From Amedibacterium intestinale (GTDB lineage: Bacteria > Bacillota_I > Bacilli_A > Erysipelotrichales > Erysipelotrichaceae): a DNA stretch of 64,000 nt. Under the pieces are notes generated by a model. That model was given only the letters and a program-made list of their open reading frames with translations. It searched no databases and had not been told where the DNA came from. The DNA lies in contig NZ_AP019711.1 of the NCBI RefSeq assembly GCF_010537335.1, positions 124,001-188,000 on the forward strand, given 5' to 3'. Shown here in pieces: positions 61,255 to 64,000 of this stretch; within the stretch, counting starts at the first letter, position 1; each line of letters opens with the position of its first letter. Made by a program: the position numbers and the translations under genes.

Positions 61255-62511
61255 ATGAAAAGAGCGTTGGTTTTTGGCGGTGGAGGAAGTAAGGGTGCAT
61301 ATGAAATTGGTGTTTGGAAAGCACTGGATACTTTAGGGCAAACATTTGATATAGTGACGGGTACAAGTATTGGCTCTATGATTGGCGTTTTATATGTACA
61401 AAGACAATATGATAAAGTTATTGAATTGTGGGATAATCTTCATGTAGAGGATATTATGACAAATGGAGTGAATATCGATCTTGATATGGAACTTTTGATG
61501 TCGCAAAAAGAAAAATATCATGATTTTTTATCTAGTTATATACATAATAAAGGTGCAGATATTACTCCTTTCGAAGATTTATTAAGACGTTATTTTGATG
61601 CGGAACGTTTTTTCTCTAGTCCTATAGATTATGCGTGTATGACGGTGAATGTTACAAAGAAAAAGCCAAAAGTATTTTATAAGAAGGACATGACACCAGA
61701 AACGGTATTAGATTATATCATAGCTAGCGGTTCCTGTTTTCCTATGTTTCCTATGAAGGAAATCGATGGAGAAATGTATGTGGATGGAGGCTATTATGAT
61801 AATGTACCAATCCATCTTGCGGAAAGTATGGGGGCTGAGGAAGTTGTTGCGGTTAATTTAAAAGCAGTTGGGATACTTAGAACAAATGATATCAAGGCAG
61901 ATGTTATTTGCATAGAGCCACATGTTTCTTTAGGAAGTTTTCTACTCTTTGATAAAGAAGTTATTCATAGAAATATTCAGCTGGGATATCAGGATACTTT
62001 AAAAAAATTTAACTATTATATTGGCACGATTTATACATTTGATAAAAAGCAGAAAAAGGAAATAGAAGCTGTTGAGGATGTATTGAAATATGGAATGAAA
62101 ACGATAGAAGAAACTTTACAAAGAGAAAAGATGAAGTTTCTTGTTGAAAAAATTGTATTTCATCAGGTGTTAGATGCGATTGATTCCTATATGTCTTTTC
62201 CATATCCTTATTTAGCAATTCTTGAATCATGTGCATTTAGTTTTCGATTTGATGATCTTAAAGTGTGGGATTTCAAACAATTTTTAACTGAACTTCTTCG
62301 CTTTGCAGATGAGCACGCACATATATCTTTTAATAAGAAGATTGATTTAAAAAATGTAAAGAAAGATGGCAGCATGGAAAGTGTTTGTCTGTTGTATCAT
62401 TATCTTCTTAAAGAGGATGCCAATATATCTGCTCTTGGTTTTGGAAGTGTAGTATTTAATGACTCCTTTATAAAAGCGTATGCTTTATATTTATTAAAAC
62501 AACATGGATAA
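61255..62511 (+). CDS. Patatin-like phospholipase
   Basis: 418 residues. The oxyanion loop is VFGGGGSKGAYEIG, the nucleophile Ser is in VTGTSIGSMIG (near residue 39), and the Asp of the dyad is in YVDGGYYDNVPIH (near residue 178). It is RssA-like with a long helical C-terminal region (residues 265-418) that I cannot name. No signal peptide, so it acts on the inner membrane face or in the cytosol. ATG after CGGAGG. Confidence 0.92.
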   Translation: MKRALVFGGGGSKGAYEIGVWKALDTLGQTFDIVTGTSIGSMIGVLYVQRQYDKVIELWDNLHVEDIMTNGVNIDLDMELLMSQKEKYHDFLSSYIHNKGADITPFEDLLRRYFDAERFFSSPIDYACMTVNVTKKKPKVFYKKDMTPETVLDYIIASGSCFPMFPMKEIDGEMYVDGGYYDNVPIHLAESMGAEEVVAVNLKAVGILRTNDIKADVICIEPHVSLGSFLLFDKEVIHRNIQLGYQDTLKKFNYYIGTIYTFDKKQKKEIEAVEDVLKYGMKTIEETLQREKMKFLVEKIVFHQVLDAIDSYMSFPYPYLAILESCAFSFRFDDLKVWDFKQFLTELLRFADEHAHISFNKKIDLKNVKKDGSMESVCLLYHYLLKEDANISALGFGSVVFNDSFIKAYALYLLKQHG

Positions 62512-62514
62512 AGA

Positions 62515-62537
62515 AAAAAGCCACATCGTGGCTTTTT
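62515..62537. terminator. Bidirectional terminator
   Basis: AAAAAGCCAC-ATC-GTGGCTTTTT between the patatin gene and the convergent gatZ. Confidence 0.9.
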
Positions 62538-62543
62538 GAGTGC

Positions 62544-63869
62544 TTATTTGAATAGTTCGTCCTGATGACTTGCGAATGTATATTCTTCAATTGTGTTGCA
62601 GATACGATCTTTGATCAATGCTTCTGGATCGTTTTCTAAGACACCTTCACGTACTTTTGTATATTGAATTGGCATAAACTGTGATAAAACAGCCAAGTTG
62701 ATTCCTTCTTTTCTTAAGTTGGCAATCATTTTATCTTTTGCAGCAGCTACTTTTGGATTTGGCATGTAGTAACGGCTTCTATCAGAGAAACTGAATTTAC
62801 GCTTGAACCATAATTCTGCATCATTTCCATGATAGTGCTTGCTCCAGTTTTTAGGTTCTTCCAACATTGCTTCTTCCAATACATCAATGAAATGTGATGT
62901 TTCTACATCTGTACCATGGAACATCATTTCTTCCATATATGCCAATGAGAATAATGCTTCACGCATTGCATAAGTCATACCTGGACCAACTTTTAAAATT
63001 CCCACACCATCTTCTACCAATTCACGCAATTTATATTTTGTCTGATAATCCGTAGAGTGCCCTTCAAATACAAGGTTAGGATACTCTTTGATGGATGCCA
63101 TTAGATCAACGGCTTTGCTTCTGTCGTATTCTGTACATCCAGCATCTTTTTCTTCTACTCCAGGCTGTACAACAACTGCAATGACATCTTTCCAAGTTTC
63201 CTCTAATCCTTCTTTTGCGAAAGCTTCTTCAAATGCTTTTACAGTAGCTTTGAAATCTTCTACTTTTGTTACCTGCATACCTGCATTTTCTTCCTGTGCT
63301 CCTCCTGGAATTGGAACTTCACTTCCAACAATGTAAACAGGACGAATTGCATCAGGGTTTGTTTTTAATAATTCCTGATATGTATCTTCACAAACACGTG
63401 CAAGTTCAGCTCCACGACGAGAAATTGTTGCATCGCTTAAACGTTCATTTGGATCGTCATCAGCTACTTTCATACTTGTATCGATATGGATTTTTGTAAA
63501 TCCAGCAGCTACATAGCAGCGAACAAGTTCACGTGCTTTTTCCATAGCTTCTTTTTCAGGAAGAGAAGCGAATGTTAATGGACCTAAGTGATCGCCGCCA
63601 AGGAAAACACGATCCATAGATAATCCAGCTTTTTCTGCTTTTTCTTTTACGAAAGCCATGAAGTCAGCAGGTGTCATTCCTGTATATCCACCATTTTGAT
63701 CGACCTGGTTTGCTGTTGCTTCGATCAATACGCAGGAATTATCGCGTTTTGCTTTTTCCAGTGCAGCTTCAATAACATAATCATTTGCACTGCAGCAGGA
63801 ATAGATTCCTACTGGTTCACCTTTTTTCTGTTTTATTACAATTTGTTTTAATGGGTTTGTATTTGGCAT
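62544..63869 (-). CDS. gatZ: Tagatose-1,6-bisphosphate aldolase subunit GatZ/KbaZ
   Basis: 441 residues. It is the non-catalytic chaperone-like subunit needed for full activity and stability of class II tagatose-bisphosphate aldolase (galactitol or N-acetylgalactosamine breakdown). Signatures are GIYSCCSANDYVIEAAL, VLIEATANQVDQNGGYTGM and VFLGGDHLGPLTF. The C-terminal part holds SHFIDVLEEAMLEEPKNW. ATG after AAGGAGG. The aldolase subunit itself is not in this window. The gene has its own promoter, 30 bp upstream. Confidence 0.93.
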   Translation of the reverse strand: MPNTNPLKQIVIKQKKGEPVGIYSCCSANDYVIEAALEKAKRDNSCVLIEATANQVDQNGGYTGMTPADFMAFVKEKAEKAGLSMDRVFLGGDHLGPLTFASLPEKEAMEKARELVRCYVAAGFTKIHIDTSMKVADDDPNERLSDATISRRGAELARVCEDTYQELLKTNPDAIRPVYIVGSEVPIPGGAQEENAGMQVTKVEDFKATVKAFEEAFAKEGLEETWKDVIAVVVQPGVEEKDAGCTEYDRSKAVDLMASIKEYPNLVFEGHSTDYQTKYKLRELVEDGVGILKVGPGMTYAMREALFSLAYMEEMMFHGTDVETSHFIDVLEEAMLEEPKNWSKHYHGNDAELWFKRKFSFSDRSRYYMPNPKVAAAKDKMIANLRKEGINLAVLSQFMPIQYTKVREGVLENDPEALIKDRICNTIEEYTFASHQDELFK

Positions 63870-63898
63870 GATAAAAATCCTCCTTAATATCTAAGCAA

Positions 63899-63926
63899 AT
63901 TATAGCACTTTTGTTAAGAAAGTAAA
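63899..63926 (-). promoter_or_regulatory. gatZ promoter
   Basis: Minus strand. TTTACT (63921-63926) and TATAAT (63899-63904) are 16 bp apart, with AAGGAGG and the start codon downstream. Confidence 0.8.
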
Positions 63927-63969
63927 CGAATACATTAGTTTGTGCAAGTTAATGATTGAAAAATGCAAA

Positions 63970-63998
63970 ACAGCAGGAATGTTAACTTCCCTGCTGTA
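63970..63998 (-). terminator. Terminator of the next gene beyond the window
   Basis: ACAGCAGG pairs with CCTGCTGT. On the minus strand a U-rich run follows, so it closes a gene lying past base 64000. Confidence 0.7.
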
Positions 63999-64000
63999 TT

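Overview
The window is a low-GC Bacillota chromosome segment, most likely a gut Erysipelotrichia-type anaerobe. I infer this from the AT-rich sequence, strong Shine-Dalgarno sites, L20-leader control of infC-rpmI-rplT, an ATT-started infC, a c-di-AMP receptor, and 2-hydroxyacyl-CoA dehydratase-activase genes typical of anaerobes. The genus was not tested by any search. Most of the window is ordinary core metabolism and housekeeping.

Layout. 1-8.8 kb: ABC-F protein (truncated by the window edge), C_GCAxxG protein, ung, a TetR-controlled radical-enzyme-activase-like pair, and a YitT membrane protein. 8.8-11.8 kb: a LytTR/LiaF-like pair with a 21-bp-spaced direct repeat upstream, and a MarR/MFS pair. 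11.9-17.1 kb: coaBC-coaX, nnrD-phosphatase, hflX. 17.2-25.1 kb: a TetR-controlled antiporter fused to a cytidylate-kinase-like domain, a PopT-like transporter, an amidase, two tRNAs, ansA, and a second antiporter behind a fluoride riboswitch with its terminator. 25.2-29.6 kb: XRE regulator, malic enzyme, asd, ACT-domain protein, c-di-AMP receptor.

29.6-30.5 kb is a nine-gene tRNA array made of a tandemly duplicated Val-Thr-(Tyr)-Lys-Gly block. Three insertion sequences follow. An IS1182-family element (30.5-32.3 kb) abuts the stop codon of a methyltransferase gene. An IS3-family element (38.7-40.2 kb) lies in the loop of a rho-independent terminator. A second IS1182-family element (41.4-43.0 kb) is flanked by 35-bp direct repeats that each contain a complete terminator. 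Between and after them are AlaX, a lipoprotein, XRE regulators, a DUF362 ferredoxin-like protein, CorA, a DJ-1 protein, an AGCS symporter and glycerate kinase.

46.2-52.9 kb holds a heavy-metal resistance operon (ArsR/CadC-type repressor, P1B ATPase, thioredoxin-like lipoprotein), nagB, two HAD phosphatases, a YbaK deacylase and thioredoxin. At 52.88-53.15 kb there are two tandem copies of a very short ORF starting MNIIYRGEN, which I do not recognise. rimO and a hypoxanthine/uracil-DNA-glycosylase-like gene follow. 55.7-57.8 kb is a decayed mobile-element remnant: a BRO-type gene with an in-frame TAG, a CD1845-like membrane protein, and a chimeric replication-protein/DUF1016 pseudogene. A tRNA-Lys, a hypothetical gene, the L20-leader operon, a MarR regulator, a patatin-like lipase and gatZ complete the window.

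The candidates I find most interesting are the tandem MNIIYRGEN short ORFs, the TetR-controlled antiporter/kinase-like fusion, the two insertion sequences that target or duplicate terminators, and the corA leader with mutually exclusive hairpins around its Shine-Dalgarno. None of these was checked against a database.
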